Positions 43,416 through 52,350 are shown, counted from the first letter of the stretch. The stretch: DNA of 64,000 nucleotides from Oscillospiraceae bacterium (GCA_015068495.1 SVKL01000009.1:1-64000); one strand, 5' to 3'. Notes: generated by a model from the letters alone, not told the origin. Numbers and translations: made by a program.

Positions 43416-45443
43416 ATGATATACAGCAGCAAGGAAAACCGGAGGGACTATTCTTCTCCGCTTTTGGGAAACGGTGACATAGCCCTTTGGGCGGATCCGG
43501 AGGGCTCGGTTTGGAATACAGAAGACCAACGTAAGAAACTTCACACCCCGAAGGGGTGCGTGTTTCGGGCAGGACGCCGTACAGCATTTACCCACGGGCA
43601 ACCAACGCAGGGCGTTATGATGCAGTGGGGGAGTTTGCAGTTTTCCTGCGGAAGTGTGGTTCGTGAATTTACACAGGAGCTGGATTCTGTGAACGGAACT
43701 GTGCTTTCTCACTGTGAATATGGGGATGGAAGGTTTGTGGATACGGTATGTTTTGTCCATCCCCGGTATAACCTGTATGCTGTGCAAAAGACATTCCACG
43801 GGGGGTTTCCGTCCGTTTCCTTGGAATTCACATTGGGTCAGCCACTGCTGGAGGAGCTGCGAAGCCTGAAGCTTACGGCAGAGGGAAGCGCGGCGAAAGC
43901 AACGATGGATGTCCGGGCGTATGATCGCTATCAGGCCGGAATTTGGCTGGCATCTACAGCAGGCAAAGTGGTGACGGGGGAGGACCGGGCGGTGATTACC
44001 CATAGCGCTGCCGATGGCGACGTGGTGTGTTATTACTATCTGCTGGAGGATTCCCTGTATGACGGGCAGTTTCCGGCATCTATGGAGCAGCTGGAAAAGC
44101 ATATTCTGAATTCCGGGTTCCACACGCTTTTGGAAGAAAATCAGAGCATCTGGCGTCAGTATCACAGCGAAGGCTTTGTGCAAACCAATGATTCGGTTAT
44201 TGACGCAGCCTACACGACGGCGATGTATCATCTAAAATGCTACACAACCCGTTGGTCTATACCGGTGGGTTTGGCTGATGTTTTCTGGCAGGGGAAATAT
44301 TATGGCTTTGATGAATACTATCCCTATTTGGCCTTGCTGGAGGGCAACAAGATAGAGCTTGCCAAGCGAGTACCCCAGTTCCGGCTGGAAACCTGCCTGA
44401 GCGGCGCCATTAACAGAGCGACGGACTACAGCCATGATCCGGATATGGAGCAGGCGCGTTTTCCGTGGCAAACAGATGAGTACGGAAATGAAGTGGCTAG
44501 TCCCGGCTTCTGGATGGATCACGTGTTCCACATTGCGATGATCGCGGTGGGCGCCTTTGAATACTATGAATACACCATGGATCGGGATTTTTTGAAAGCC
44601 TGTTATCCGCTGATCAGAGCCAGCGCAAAGTTCTTTACCCTCAATATGCTGTATGAGGATCGGGACGGAGAACTCTATCTCGGAAAATGCACGGATTTGG
44701 AGCGACTGGGATCGTCGGTATTTAATCCCTTTTTTACATCCTGTGGCGCAATCAATGCGTTGGAGGTGTGCCAAAAGGCATCAATCCTCTTAGATACAGA
44801 CTTGGAGTACGGCGCCGAGTGCGGCCAAAAAGCCAAGGGGCTTCGCAAGACGCTGCCCCACGACGGAGAAAAATACGTTCCCTTCGATGGCAGCGACCAG
44901 AAGAGCATTGCGGTGTTCGCGGGAAAATATCCATTCCATGTGATTGATTCCGGTGATCCGAAGATGCTGTCTGCTATGAACGATTTTAAAAAGTACGAGA
45001 CGACCTATGGCAATATGTATCCTACCGGAAAGCGCGTATCAATCTGGTATGCGTCTTGGAAGGCGGTAGCGCAGGCTCGGGCCGGACTGGGACAGGATGC
45101 CTGCGAGGGCCTGATGCAGGCAACGGAGTCTTTGGGACCCTTTGCGGAAGTTTTTGAAATCAATGAAGAAACGCAGATGCTGCGGCCGTGGTTTGGTACC
45201 GCCGCCGGTGTGTTCTTGTCAGCGGTGCAGGAAATGCTGCTGCAAAGCGACGGGGAGAATATTTATTTATTGCCTGCCGCACCGGAGGAATGGTCAAATC
45301 TCCACTTCAAGCTGGCGGCAAAGGGCGGCGCAATTGTAGAGGCGGAAATCCAAGAAAACGCAATCAAAAAATTGGATATTTCCTTCCGCCCCGGCGTGGA
45401 GCCGAAAAAGTTCAAGGTGTTCTTCAGAGGACGCGCACTGTAG
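43416..45443 (+). CDS. (alpha/alpha)6-barrel glycosidase, GH95/GH65-like
   Basis: 675-aa protein without a signal peptide, so probably cytoplasmic. ATG 43416 follows AGAGGTG. The N-terminal beta-sandwich part begins YSSPLLGNGDIALWADPEG, the layout of GH95/GH65 enzymes. The middle is a helical barrel (AYTTAMYHLKCYTTRWSIP, FWMDHVFHIAMIAVGAFEYY). The C-terminus has GTAAGVFLSAVQEMLLQ and YLLPAAPEEW, motifs shared with GH95-type six-hairpin glycosidases. Exact family and substrate are not certain; the AraC and AraB neighbours favour an arabinose- or fucose-type side chain. A divergent promoter region of about 115 bp separates it from the regulator. Confidence 0.75.
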   Translation: MIYSSKENRRDYSSPLLGNGDIALWADPEGSVWNTEDQRKKLHTPKGCVFRAGRRTAFTHGQPTQGVMMQWGSLQFSCGSVVREFTQELDSVNGTVLSHCEYGDGRFVDTVCFVHPRYNLYAVQKTFHGGFPSVSLEFTLGQPLLEELRSLKLTAEGSAAKATMDVRAYDRYQAGIWLASTAGKVVTGEDRAVITHSAADGDVVCYYYLLEDSLYDGQFPASMEQLEKHILNSGFHTLLEENQSIWRQYHSEGFVQTNDSVIDAAYTTAMYHLKCYTTRWSIPVGLADVFWQGKYYGFDEYYPYLALLEGNKIELAKRVPQFRLETCLSGAINRATDYSHDPDMEQARFPWQTDEYGNEVASPGFWMDHVFHIAMIAVGAFEYYEYTMDRDFLKACYPLIRASAKFFTLNMLYEDRDGELYLGKCTDLERLGSSVFNPFFTSCGAINALEVCQKASILLDTDLEYGAECGQKAKGLRKTLPHDGEKYVPFDGSDQKSIAVFAGKYPFHVIDSGDPKMLSAMNDFKKYETTYGNMYPTGKRVSIWYASWKAVAQARAGLGQDACEGLMQATESLGPFAEVFEINEETQMLRPWFGTAAGVFLSAVQEMLLQSDGENIYLLPAAPEEWSNLHFKLAAKGGAIVEAEIQENAIKKLDISFRPGVEPKKFKVFFRGRAL

Positions 45444-45462
45444 GGGTAAAACCGGATAATAG

Positions 45463-45503
45463 AAAAAACAGCCCCCTGTGTAGGATAATCACTACACAGG
45501 GGG
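45463..45503 (-). terminator. Terminator of the xpt operon (minus strand)
   Basis: CCCCCTGTGTAG (45472-45483) and CTACACAGGGGG (45492-45503) are perfect complements. On the minus strand the stem is followed by CTGTTTTTTCT, so it mainly ends the minus-strand transcript, and may stop the glycosidase transcript too. Confidence 0.8.
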
Positions 45504-45542
45504 TATGTGTTGTCCGTATAAGCCGGAGGGCCTAGGTTCGTA

Positions 45543-46016
45543 TTAGTCTTTTCGTGAGCATTTTTCTGCGTCAATGGCAAGCACCAGCATCAGCGCTCCC
45601 AAAGCGTTCTGCGGGTCAGCAACATCAATCACATAGGTGTCAGTCCAGTTCCATATTTCCTTGGATACGGTGGCGACCACCTGACCGGCGCCATTGAGAA
45701 TTCGATAATCCCACTCAAACCAATCGCCCTCTACCTGCCAACCGTTGCAATCCACGGTAAATCTGGGGACGAAAAAGGAAAGCTCCTTGCGGATGCAGCC
45801 TATGTATTGCCCTTTCAGGTACATTTCAAATTTGGGAAGCCAAGTCAAAACCCGTTCCTTCACAGTGCCAAGCGCATCGCCTTGGGCATCGTAAATATTC
45901 AAACAATGCCCCCAGGAAAGCTGACCCTTCACGGTGTAGACAGTTTGACCTGCTTCGTCATAAATATCATAGCTGTCGAACCAGGAGAAGAACCGCTGCT
46001 TGAATAATAGCTTCAT
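45543..46016 (-). CDS. LURP-one-related (LOR/YxjI-like) protein
   Basis: 157-aa protein of the Tubby-like LOR fold. ATG 46016 follows AAGGATG. The pattern of short beta-strands with KQRFFSWFDSYDIYDEAGQ, VKGQLSWGHCLNIYD and SFFVPRFTVDCNGW is typical of the family. It lies 13 bp after xpt and ends before a strong terminator, so the two form an operon. Function in bacteria is unknown; phospholipid scramblase-like or ligand-binding roles have been proposed for the fold. Confidence 0.82.
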   Translation of the reverse strand: MKLLFKQRFFSWFDSYDIYDEAGQTVYTVKGQLSWGHCLNIYDAQGDALGTVKERVLTWLPKFEMYLKGQYIGCIRKELSFFVPRFTVDCNGWQVEGDWFEWDYRILNGAGQVVATVSKEIWNWTDTYVIDVADPQNALGALMLVLAIDAEKCSRKD

Positions 46017-46029
46017 AGAAATACATCCT

Positions 46030-46611
46030 TTACTGCTTCCGGAAAACAACCTCTCCGGTTTCGTGGTTCATCGCTTCCACAATGGCCAAAGATTCCAAAT
46101 GATATCCCAAATTGCGAATCACCTGTCCGCCTACCTGGAAACCCTTTTCGATGGCAATGCCAATACCCTCTACAGTGCCGCCGGCTTGGTCTACGATGGA
46201 GATAAGACCCTGCAGCGCGCAGCCGTTGGCAAGAAAATCGTCGATAATCAGCACGTGGTCATCTGCAGACAAAAACTGCTTGGAAACAACCACGGTGTTT
46301 TTGTTTTTGTGGGTAAAGGACTCTACCTCAGCGGTGTATACGTCTCCGGCAATATTGATGGACTTGGATTTTTTTGCAAACAGCAGAGGCACCTTGAACT
46401 GCTGGGCTACTGCGTAGGCAATGGCAATGCCGGAGGCCTCGATGGTAAGAATCTTGTTGATAGGCTTGCCCTTGAAGCGCTCGTAGAATTCCTTGCCAAT
46501 CTCGTTCATCAGCCCAATATCCATCTGGTGGTTGAGAAAGCTGTCTACCTTCAGAACATTTCCTTCCTTAACAACACCGTCTTTCATAATTCTCTCTTCC
46601 AGACAATTCAT
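46030..46611 (-). CDS. xpt: Xanthine phosphoribosyltransferase
   Basis: Purine salvage enzyme converting xanthine to XMP with PRPP. ATG 46611 with GAGG upstream gives 193 aa, the normal Xpt length; the longer frame to 46740 is promoter DNA. The PRPP loop is [17 protein letters not shown], and the N-terminus [20 protein letters not shown] and [12 protein letters not shown] match Xpt. It is divergent from the riboswitch-controlled nucleoside transporter operon. No riboswitch is visible on its own short leader. Confidence 0.94.
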   Translation of the reverse strand: MNCLEERIMKDGVVKEGNVLKVDSFLNHQMDIGLMNEIGKEFYERFKGKPINKILTIEASGIAIAYAVAQQFKVPLLFAKKSKSINIAGDVYTAEVESFTHKNKNTVVVSKQFLSADDHVLIIDDFLANGCALQGLISIVDQAGGTVEGIGIAIEKGFQVGGQVIRNLGYHLESLAIVEAMNHETGEVVFRKQ

Positions 46612-46724
46612 AGCATTTAGCCTCTTTCTTTCTGTATTTGCAGACCGTTTCGCCGCTTTTTTACACATTATAACAGCAGGCGCGATTCTTTGCAATATAA
46701 AAAGCCGAAAAAGCAGGAAACTTG

Positions 46725-46754
46725 TTGACAAAAAAGGCAAATGTGTGGTAGTAT
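46725..46754 (+). promoter_or_regulatory. Promoter of the purine transporter operon
   Basis: TTGACA (46725-46730), 18-bp spacer, TAGTAT (46749-46754). The riboswitch aptamer starts about 20 bp later. Confidence 0.6.
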
Positions 46755-46769
46755 AAAGGGGAATTTTCT

Positions 46770-46865
46770 ACATAGTGTGCCAGTATAGGTTTGGAGTAAC
46801 AAGGGATTGTTGGGCCCAAACGTTTCTACCGCAACGCCGAAAGTTGCGACTATTGGTGATTGCGC
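46770..46865 (+). ncRNA. Purine riboswitch, guanine type (C74), with expanded L2
   Basis: Core order matches the purine aptamer: J1/2 TATA (46784-46787), P2 GTTTGG/CCAAAC (46789-46794/46816-46821), J2/3 GTTTCTACC, P3 GCAAC/GTTGC (46831-46835/46843-46847) with a 7-nt L3, then J3/1 GACTAT (46848-46853). The C in GAC corresponds to C74, which selects guanine over adenine. L2 is 21 nt instead of about 7 and contains a small AACAA/TTGTT hairpin. P1 is weak (CCA/TGG plus G-T pairs). Binding to guanine is inferred. Confidence 0.75.
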
Positions 46866-46882
46866 CTATAGGGAGGAAAGCT

Positions 46883-46920
46883 GGCGGCTTTGCAACGGTT
46901 GCAAAGCGGTCTTTTTATTT
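46883..46920 (+). terminator. Riboswitch expression-platform terminator
   Basis: CTTTGCAA (46888-46895) pairs with TTGCAAAG (46899-46906), followed by CGGTCTTTTTATTT. Its GCAAC/GTTGC core repeats the P3 strands of the aptamer, so an alternative pairing could form an antiterminator. Layout implies shut-off when purine is bound. Confidence 0.75.
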
Positions 46921-46976
46921 GTTAGACCTATCGGAGCGTCCGATAACATTATAAACAAAATTGGAGGAAACACAAA

Positions 46977-48158
46977 ATGAAAAAGCTGTTTGCTTTGCTG
47001 TTGGCTGCCGTTCTGGTATTCGGTATGGTCGCTTGCGGCAACAAAGCGGAAGACAAGATGAAGGTTGGCTTTATCTTCCTGCACGACGAGCAGTCCACCT
47101 ACGATAAGAACTTTATCGATGCGGCTGTTGAGGCTTGCGAGAAGATGGGCGTACAGATGGTTCAGAAGACTCAGATTCCCGAGTCTCAGGCTTGCTACGA
47201 TGCAGCTGTTGAGCTGATCGAGACTGAGGGCTGCGAGATTATCTTTGCTGACTCCTTCGGCCACGAGTCCTTCCTGCTGGATGCTGCTAAGAAGTATCCC
47301 GATGTGCAGTTCTGCCACGCTACTGGCACTCAGGCTCACACCGCCGGCGTTAAGAACTTCCACAACGCATTCGCATCCATCTATCAGGGCCGTTACGCAG
47401 CCGGCGTGGTTGCAGGCCTGAAGCTGAACGAGATGATCGCTAACAACACCATCACTGCTGAGCAGGCTAAGATGGGCTACGTTGGCGCTTTCACCTTCGC
47501 AGAAGTTATCTCCGGTTACACCTCTTTCTATCTGGGCGCTAAGTCCGTATGCCCCACCGTTACTATGGACGTTAAGTTCACCGGCTCTTGGTACGACGAG
47601 ACCAAGGAGAAGCAGGCTGCACAGTCCCTGATCGACGGCGGCTGCGTTCTGATTTCTCAGCACGCTGACTCCATGGGCGCTCCCACTGCTTGCGAAACCG
47701 CTAAGGTTCCCAACGTTTCCTACAACGGCTCTACCGCCGCTGCTTGCCCCGAGACCTTCCTGATCTCCTCCCGTATCAACTGGGCTCCTTACTTCGAGTA
47801 TATGATTACTTGCGTTAAGGAAGGCAAGGAGATTGACACCGACTGGACCGGCACCATCGAGACCGGCTCCGTTGTTCTGACCGATATGGGCAAGAACGTT
47901 GCTGCCGGCACCAAGGAGAAGCTGGACAGCGTTATCGCTGGTCTGAAGGATGGCACCATCAACGTATTTGATACCGCTAACTTCACCGTTAAGGGCGAGA
48001 AGCTGACCTCCTACAAGGCTGACGTTGACACCGACGCTGACTTCACTCCTGACACTGAAGTTATCGAGAACGGTATCTTCCAGGAGTCCAAGTTCCGTTC
48101 CGGTCCTTACTTTGATGCTCGTATCGACGGCATCAACCTGCTGGACGAGGCTTACTAA
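46977..48158 (+). CDS. BMP-family lipoprotein, nucleoside-binding (BmpA/NupN-like)
   Basis: Surface lipoprotein of 393 aa that captures purine nucleosides for the ABC transporter encoded next. Lipobox VFGMVACG with Cys20. The body begins MKVGFIFLHDEQSTYDKNFI, a BMP-family signature, with FADSFGHESFLLDAAKKYPD and AFTFAEVISGY. Codon use is strongly biased (GCT, GGC, AAG, TCC), suggesting high expression. ATG 46977 follows GGAGG. A guanine-type riboswitch plus terminator controls the operon. A hairpin behind its stop probably makes it more abundant than the transporter subunits. Confidence 0.93.
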   Translation: MKKLFALLLAAVLVFGMVACGNKAEDKMKVGFIFLHDEQSTYDKNFIDAAVEACEKMGVQMVQKTQIPESQACYDAAVELIETEGCEIIFADSFGHESFLLDAAKKYPDVQFCHATGTQAHTAGVKNFHNAFASIYQGRYAAGVVAGLKLNEMIANNTITAEQAKMGYVGAFTFAEVISGYTSFYLGAKSVCPTVTMDVKFTGSWYDETKEKQAAQSLIDGGCVLISQHADSMGAPTACETAKVPNVSYNGSTAAACPETFLISSRINWAPYFEYMITCVKEGKEIDTDWTGTIETGSVVLTDMGKNVAAGTKEKLDSVIAGLKDGTINVFDTANFTVKGEKLTSYKADVDTDADFTPDTEVIENGIFQESKFRSGPYFDARIDGINLLDEAY

Positions 48159-48177
48159 TATTACTTGAAACCCACAA

Positions 48178-48204
48178 GGCGAGGCGGGTCATACCCGCCC
48201 CGCC
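48178..48204 (+). terminator. Intra-operon hairpin behind the binding-protein gene
   Basis: GGCGAGGCGGG (48178-48188) pairs with CCCGCCCCGCC (48194-48204) around TCATA, with one mismatch and only TTT behind. It probably attenuates or protects the transcript rather than stopping it fully. Confidence 0.6.
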
Positions 48205-48282
48205 TTTAGGCGTTCTAATTCTGAACAATGGGCTGAAAAAAGTCAGCCTGTTTTTGAGAACTAGAAAGAGGAGGGCTCTGTT

Positions 48283-49830
48283 TTGGAGAAAACACCGGCC
48301 ATAGAGCTGAAAAATATCACCAAGACCTTTGGCGCAAAGGTAATTGCCAATAAGAATGTTTGCCTGACCGCCAATCACGGGGAGATTCTCTCCATTTTGG
48401 GTGAAAACGGCAGTGGTAAGACCACCCTTATGAATATGATTTCCGGCATTTATTTCCCGGACGAAGGCCAGATTTTTATCAATGGCGAAGAAGTGACCAT
48501 TGCCTCTCCCAAGGATGCCTTTGACTATAAAATCGGTATGATTCACCAGCACTTTAAGCTGGTGGACGTGTTCAGCGCCACGGAGAATATCGTGCTGGGT
48601 CTTGAGGAAAAGGGCAAGTACAATTTGAAGGAAGCCGAGCAGAAGGTCAACGATATCTGCGAAAAGTACGGCTTCGAGGTGGACCCCAAGAAGAAAATCT
48701 ACACAATGTCTGTTTCTGAAAAGCAGACGGTGGAAATCATTAAGGTTTTGTATCGCGGCGCGGATATTCTGATTTTGGACGAGCCCACCGCCGTGCTGAC
48801 ACCTCAGGAAACCCAAAAGCTGTTTGCTGTGCTCCGCCGTATGCGGGACGACGGCAAGTGTATTATCATCATCACCCACAAGCTTCACGAGGTGCTGAGC
48901 CTGTCCGACCGGGTGTCTGTTCTGCGTAAGGGCGAATACGTGGGCACGGTGAATACCTGTGAAACCAATGAGAGCCAGCTTACCGAGATGATGGTGGGCA
49001 AGAAGATGGAACTGAATATCGACCGCACAGAACCGAAAAATGTGGAGGACCGCTTGGAAGTGCAGCATATCAGCTGTGTGGACCGGCAGGGCGCCACTGT
49101 GCTGGACGATGTTTCCTTCACAGCCCGCAGCGGCGAGATTTTGGGTATTGCCGGTATTGCCGGCTCCGGTCAGCGGGAGCTATTAGAGGCCATTGCCGGC
49201 TTGCAGTATCTGACCCAAGGCGATATCTACTACCATAACCCCAAAACCGGGGAGACAGATGACCTTAGAAATAAAACCCCTTTGCAGATTCGGGAATTGG
49301 GTGTGCGTCTGTCCTTTGTGCCGGAGGACCGTCTGGGTATGGGCCTTGTGGGCAATATGGACATTGTGGATAATATGATGCTCCGCAGCTACCGGAAGGG
49401 CAAGAGCGCCTTTTTGGAGCGGAAAAAGCCCAAGGATCTGGCAGAAAAAATCATTGCGGATTTGGAGGTTGTCACCCCCGGCGCCGATACCCCTGTGCGC
49501 CGCCTGTCCGGCGGTAACGTGCAGAAGGTGCTGGTGGGACGTGAGATTGCTTCCTCTCCCACGGTGCTGATGGCGGCGTATCCGGTCCGCGGCTTGGATA
49601 TTAACTCCTCTTATTTGATCTATAATCTGCTGAATCAGCAGAAGGAAAAGGGCGTAGCGGTTATCTTCGTAGGCGAGGATTTGGACGTGCTGTTGGAGCT
49701 GTGTGACCGGATTATGGTCATTGGCTCCGGTCATATCGTCGGTACTGTGGACGCCCGCACCGCCACCAAAGAAGAAATCGGTCTGATGATGACCAAAACC
49801 GTAGAGAAGGGGGACAGCGACAATGGCTAA
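48283..49830 (+). CDS. Nucleoside ABC transporter ATPase (two ABC domains, NupO/YufO-like)
   Basis: 515-aa tandem ATPase of the simple-sugar/nucleoside type. The start is TTG 48283 after GAGGAGGG; no ATG is in reach. The first ABC domain has GENGSGKTTLM and ILILDEPTAVLTP; the second has a degenerate Walker A region (GIAGSGQRELLEAI), the signature LSGGNVQKVLVGRE and AAYPVRGLDINSS. Such asymmetry is normal for this family. It overlaps the first permease gene by 8 bp. Substrate assignment as purine nucleoside rests on the riboswitch and BMP partner. Confidence 0.93.
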   Translation: MEKTPAIELKNITKTFGAKVIANKNVCLTANHGEILSILGENGSGKTTLMNMISGIYFPDEGQIFINGEEVTIASPKDAFDYKIGMIHQHFKLVDVFSATENIVLGLEEKGKYNLKEAEQKVNDICEKYGFEVDPKKKIYTMSVSEKQTVEIIKVLYRGADILILDEPTAVLTPQETQKLFAVLRRMRDDGKCIIIITHKLHEVLSLSDRVSVLRKGEYVGTVNTCETNESQLTEMMVGKKMELNIDRTEPKNVEDRLEVQHISCVDRQGATVLDDVSFTARSGEILGIAGIAGSGQRELLEAIAGLQYLTQGDIYYHNPKTGETDDLRNKTPLQIRELGVRLSFVPEDRLGMGLVGNMDIVDNMMLRSYRKGKSAFLERKKPKDLAEKIIADLEVVTPGADTPVRRLSGGNVQKVLVGREIASSPTVLMAAYPVRGLDINSSYLIYNLLNQQKEKGVAVIFVGEDLDVLLELCDRIMVIGSGHIVGTVDARTATKEEIGLMMTKTVEKGDSDNG

Positions 49831-50938
49831 TACCACCATAAAGCACAAAGAACCCCTGCTGCACATTGTCAAACGGGACGAGCTTACCACCGGTAAAGCG
49901 TGGCTGATTCGCTTGGCGGCAATCGCCATCGGTCTGCTTCTGTGCGGTATCATCTCTTCGCTGCTCACCGGCGCATCCTTCTTTGAAGTGTATGACATTA
50001 TGTTCAAAGGTGTGTTTGGCCGTATCTTTGAGGGTAAAACCACCTTGCTGTGGAGATTTTTGCAGCAGACAGCCATTTTGCTGTGTCTTGCGCTGGGTGT
50101 AACCCCTGCTTTCCGTATGCGGTTTTGGAACTGCGGCGCGGAAGGTCAGGCGCTGATTGGCGGCTTGGCAGCAATCATCTGTATGATGAAAATTGGCGAT
50201 GCTGTGCCATATCCGGTACTGCTGCTGATTATTGTACTGGCCAGCTTGGCAGCCGGCGCATTGTGGGGCTTGATTCCCGCACTGTTTCACGCCCAGTACC
50301 GCACCAACGAAACCCTGTTTACCCTGATGATGAACTATGTGGCAACTCAGATTGTGGCGTACTATGTGGTGTATACCACCGCAGGTGACGGCTCCGGCAT
50401 CATCAAGCCCGTGGCGACGGGCAATCTGCCGGTGCTGCTGGGACAGAAGTACCTGCTGAACATTCTCGTTGTTGTGGTGCTGATGGTGGCGGCGTACATT
50501 TATCTGAAGTACAGCAAGCACGGCTATGAAATTGCCGTGGTGGGCGAAAGCCGGAATACTGCCCGCTATGTGGGTATTAACGTAAAGAAGGTCATTATCC
50601 GCACAATGGTTATCTCCGGCGCCGTCTGCGCGGTAGCCGGTATGCTGATGGTAGCCGGCACAGACCACTCCATCAACACCAATACTATGGGCGGCCAAGG
50701 CTTCACCGCCATTATGATCTCTTGGCTGGGTCAGTTCAACCCCTTTATTATGGCGGCAATGTCGGGTCTGGTCACCTTCTTAGAGACCGGCGCGGCAAAG
50801 GTTGCCGACAGCTTCTTCCTGAACAGCTCCTATGCTGACATCGTGTCCGGCATTGTCATTTTGTTCTTGGTGGGGTGTGAGTTCTTCATTCAGTACAGCA
50901 TAAAGCTCCGCCATAGCAAGAAGGGAGGTAATGCATAA
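49823..50938 (+). CDS. Nucleoside ABC transporter permease 1 (NupP/YufP-like)
   Basis: 371-aa inner-membrane permease with about nine to ten helices. The BPD_transp_2 core includes FRMRFWNCGAEGQALIGGLA, PALFHAQYRTNETLFTLMMN and VVGESRNTARYVGINV. Start overlaps the ATPase stop. It ends ATAATG-style with the next gene. Confidence 0.93.
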   Translation: MANTTIKHKEPLLHIVKRDELTTGKAWLIRLAAIAIGLLLCGIISSLLTGASFFEVYDIMFKGVFGRIFEGKTTLLWRFLQQTAILLCLALGVTPAFRMRFWNCGAEGQALIGGLAAIICMMKIGDAVPYPVLLLIIVLASLAAGALWGLIPALFHAQYRTNETLFTLMMNYVATQIVAYYVVYTTAGDGSGIIKPVATGNLPVLLGQKYLLNILVVVVLMVAAYIYLKYSKHGYEIAVVGESRNTARYVGINVKKVIIRTMVISGAVCAVAGMLMVAGTDHSINTNTMGGQGFTAIMISWLGQFNPFIMAAMSGLVTFLETGAAKVADSFFLNSSYADIVSGIVILFLVGCEFFIQYSIKLRHSKKGGNA

Positions 50939-51954
50939 TGGGTCTTTGGAATATTATTGTTGCATATATCAGTAGCTCCATTCCTTTGGGCATTCCTCTG
51001 TTGTACGGCTCTACCGGTGAAATTGTGACGGAAAAATCCGGCCACCTGAACTTAGGCATCCCCGGTATTATGTACGTAGGCGCAATTTCCGGCGTTATCG
51101 GCGCATTTTTGTACGAGATGTCCTGCGGCAACGTGAAGGAGAATATGGTGCCTGCCCTGGCAATCCTCATTCCTCTGCTGTGCGCAATCGCAGGCTCTGT
51201 GCTGATGGGCCTGATTTACAGCTTCCTGACCGTTACCTTAAGAGCCAATCAGAACGTAACCGGTCTTGCACTGACCACCTTCGGCATTGGTATCGGTAAC
51301 TTCTTCGGCGGCTCTCTGACCAAGCTGGTGGATACCGACCTGCCCAACATCATCCTGACCAAAACCAGTGATTTCTACTGTGTTACCCTGCCCTTTGCTG
51401 ACAAGCTGGGTTGGTTTGGCCAGATTTTCCTGTCCCACGACTTTTTGACCTATGCGGCTATCGTGATTGCCGTGGCTGCATCCATTGTGCTGAACCGTAC
51501 CCGTGTGGGTCTGAACCTGCGGGCAGTGGGTGAGAACCCTGCCACCGCCGATGCCGCCGGCATCAACGTTATTCGCTATAAGTATGTGGCAACCTGCATC
51601 GGCAGCGCAATTGCCGGCTTGGGCGGCTTGCAATATGTTATGGCCTACGCCAGCGGCGTGTGGTCCAACAACGCCTTCGGTGACCGTGGCTGGATGGCGA
51701 TTGCCTTGGTTATCTTTGCCCTGTGGAAGCCCACGATGGCCATTGTCGGCTCGTTCCTGTTCGGTGCACTGTGTAATGTGTACAACTACGTACACCACTT
51801 CTTCCGTTTGGGCCATACCGCCAACCGGGAGCTGTTTAATTTGCTGCCTTACATCGTAACCTTGCTGGTGCTGATTATCACCAGTATGCGGAAAAAGCGT
51901 GAGCACCAGCCGCCTCAGAGTCTGGGCCTGTCTTATTTCCGTGAGGAACGGTAA
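50938..51954 (+). CDS. Nucleoside ABC transporter permease 2 (NupQ/YufQ-like)
   Basis: 338-aa permease partner with about eight to nine helices. Motifs STGEIVTEKSGHLNLGIPG and RAVGENPATADAAGINV are typical of the second BPD_transp_2 permease of BMP transporters. ATG 50938 overlaps the stop of the previous gene by one base. Last gene of the operon, before a strong terminator. Confidence 0.93.
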   Translation: MGLWNIIVAYISSSIPLGIPLLYGSTGEIVTEKSGHLNLGIPGIMYVGAISGVIGAFLYEMSCGNVKENMVPALAILIPLLCAIAGSVLMGLIYSFLTVTLRANQNVTGLALTTFGIGIGNFFGGSLTKLVDTDLPNIILTKTSDFYCVTLPFADKLGWFGQIFLSHDFLTYAAIVIAVAASIVLNRTRVGLNLRAVGENPATADAAGINVIRYKYVATCIGSAIAGLGGLQYVMAYASGVWSNNAFGDRGWMAIALVIFALWKPTMAIVGSFLFGALCNVYNYVHHFFRLGHTANRELFNLLPYIVTLLVLIITSMRKKREHQPPQSLGLSYFREER

Positions 51955-51962
51955 AACCATAC

Positions 51963-51996
51963 AAAAAGGACGTGTTGCAAAACACGTCCTTTTTTG
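51963..51996 (+). terminator. Terminator of the nucleoside transporter operon
   Basis: AAAAAGGACGTGTT (51963-51976) pairs with AACACGTCCTTTTT (51981-51994) around GCAA. Confidence 0.92.
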
Positions 51997-52026
51997 CGGA
52001 AAAAGCAAATAGAAAGGAAATAGGGG

Positions 52027-52055
52027 TTGACAAACACAGAAGGCGGTGGTAACAT
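52027..52055 (+). promoter_or_regulatory. Promoter of the lysine-riboswitch operon
   Basis: TTGACA (52027-52032), 17-bp spacer, TAACAT (52050-52055), just before the aptamer. Confidence 0.7.
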
Positions 52056-52067
52056 AATTGAAAATTG

Positions 52068-52230
52068 AATCGCTTGAGATAGAGGCGCGGGATTCATCAG
52101 TACTGCTCACAAGGTCAGGTAGCCGTGAGTTTGGAAAGGGGAGACCGCCGAAGCCGGAAATTTGCCTGAAGATTTCCTGCTGGGCCGTCAGAGAATATCT
52201 GCCGGACTGTCACAAACTTTTGTGAAGCGC
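52068..52230 (+). ncRNA. Lysine riboswitch (L box)
   Basis: Conserved L-box blocks appear in order: AGATAGAGGCGCG (52078-), AGTACTGC, GGAAAGGGGAGACC, GCCGAAGCC, GCTGGGCCGTCAGA and CCGGACTGTCA. P1 can close with CGCTT (52071-52075) and AAGCG (52225-52229). The downstream gene encodes an amino-acid-binding protein, so the ligand is almost certainly lysine. Confidence 0.93.
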
Positions 52231-52278
52231 TATCGAATGCAGTGGTTGTTCCGTACCCTTTGGGTATTGATATTGCTG

Positions 52279-52313
52279 TTGGATCGCTTAACGAAAGCGA
52301 TCCGATTTTTTAT
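52279..52313 (+). terminator. Lysine riboswitch terminator
   Basis: GGATCGCTT (52281-52289) pairs with AAGCGATCC (52295-52303), followed by GATTTTTTATT. The CGCTT of this stem can also pair with the P1 AAGCG (52225-52229), so P1 formation and antitermination compete: an off-switch. Confidence 0.88.
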
Positions 52314-52350
52314 TATCACCCAAAACGGGAAAAAAGAAAGGAAAAATGTT

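Noticed and set aside
45472-45503. Strong terminator dedicated to the glycosidase gene
   Set aside because: The T-run is on the minus-strand side, so its main role is to end the xpt-LOR transcript.
46612-46724. Purine riboswitch on the xpt leader
   Set aside because: No TATA, TTTCTACC or GACTA core on the minus strand; the riboswitch lies on the opposite operon.
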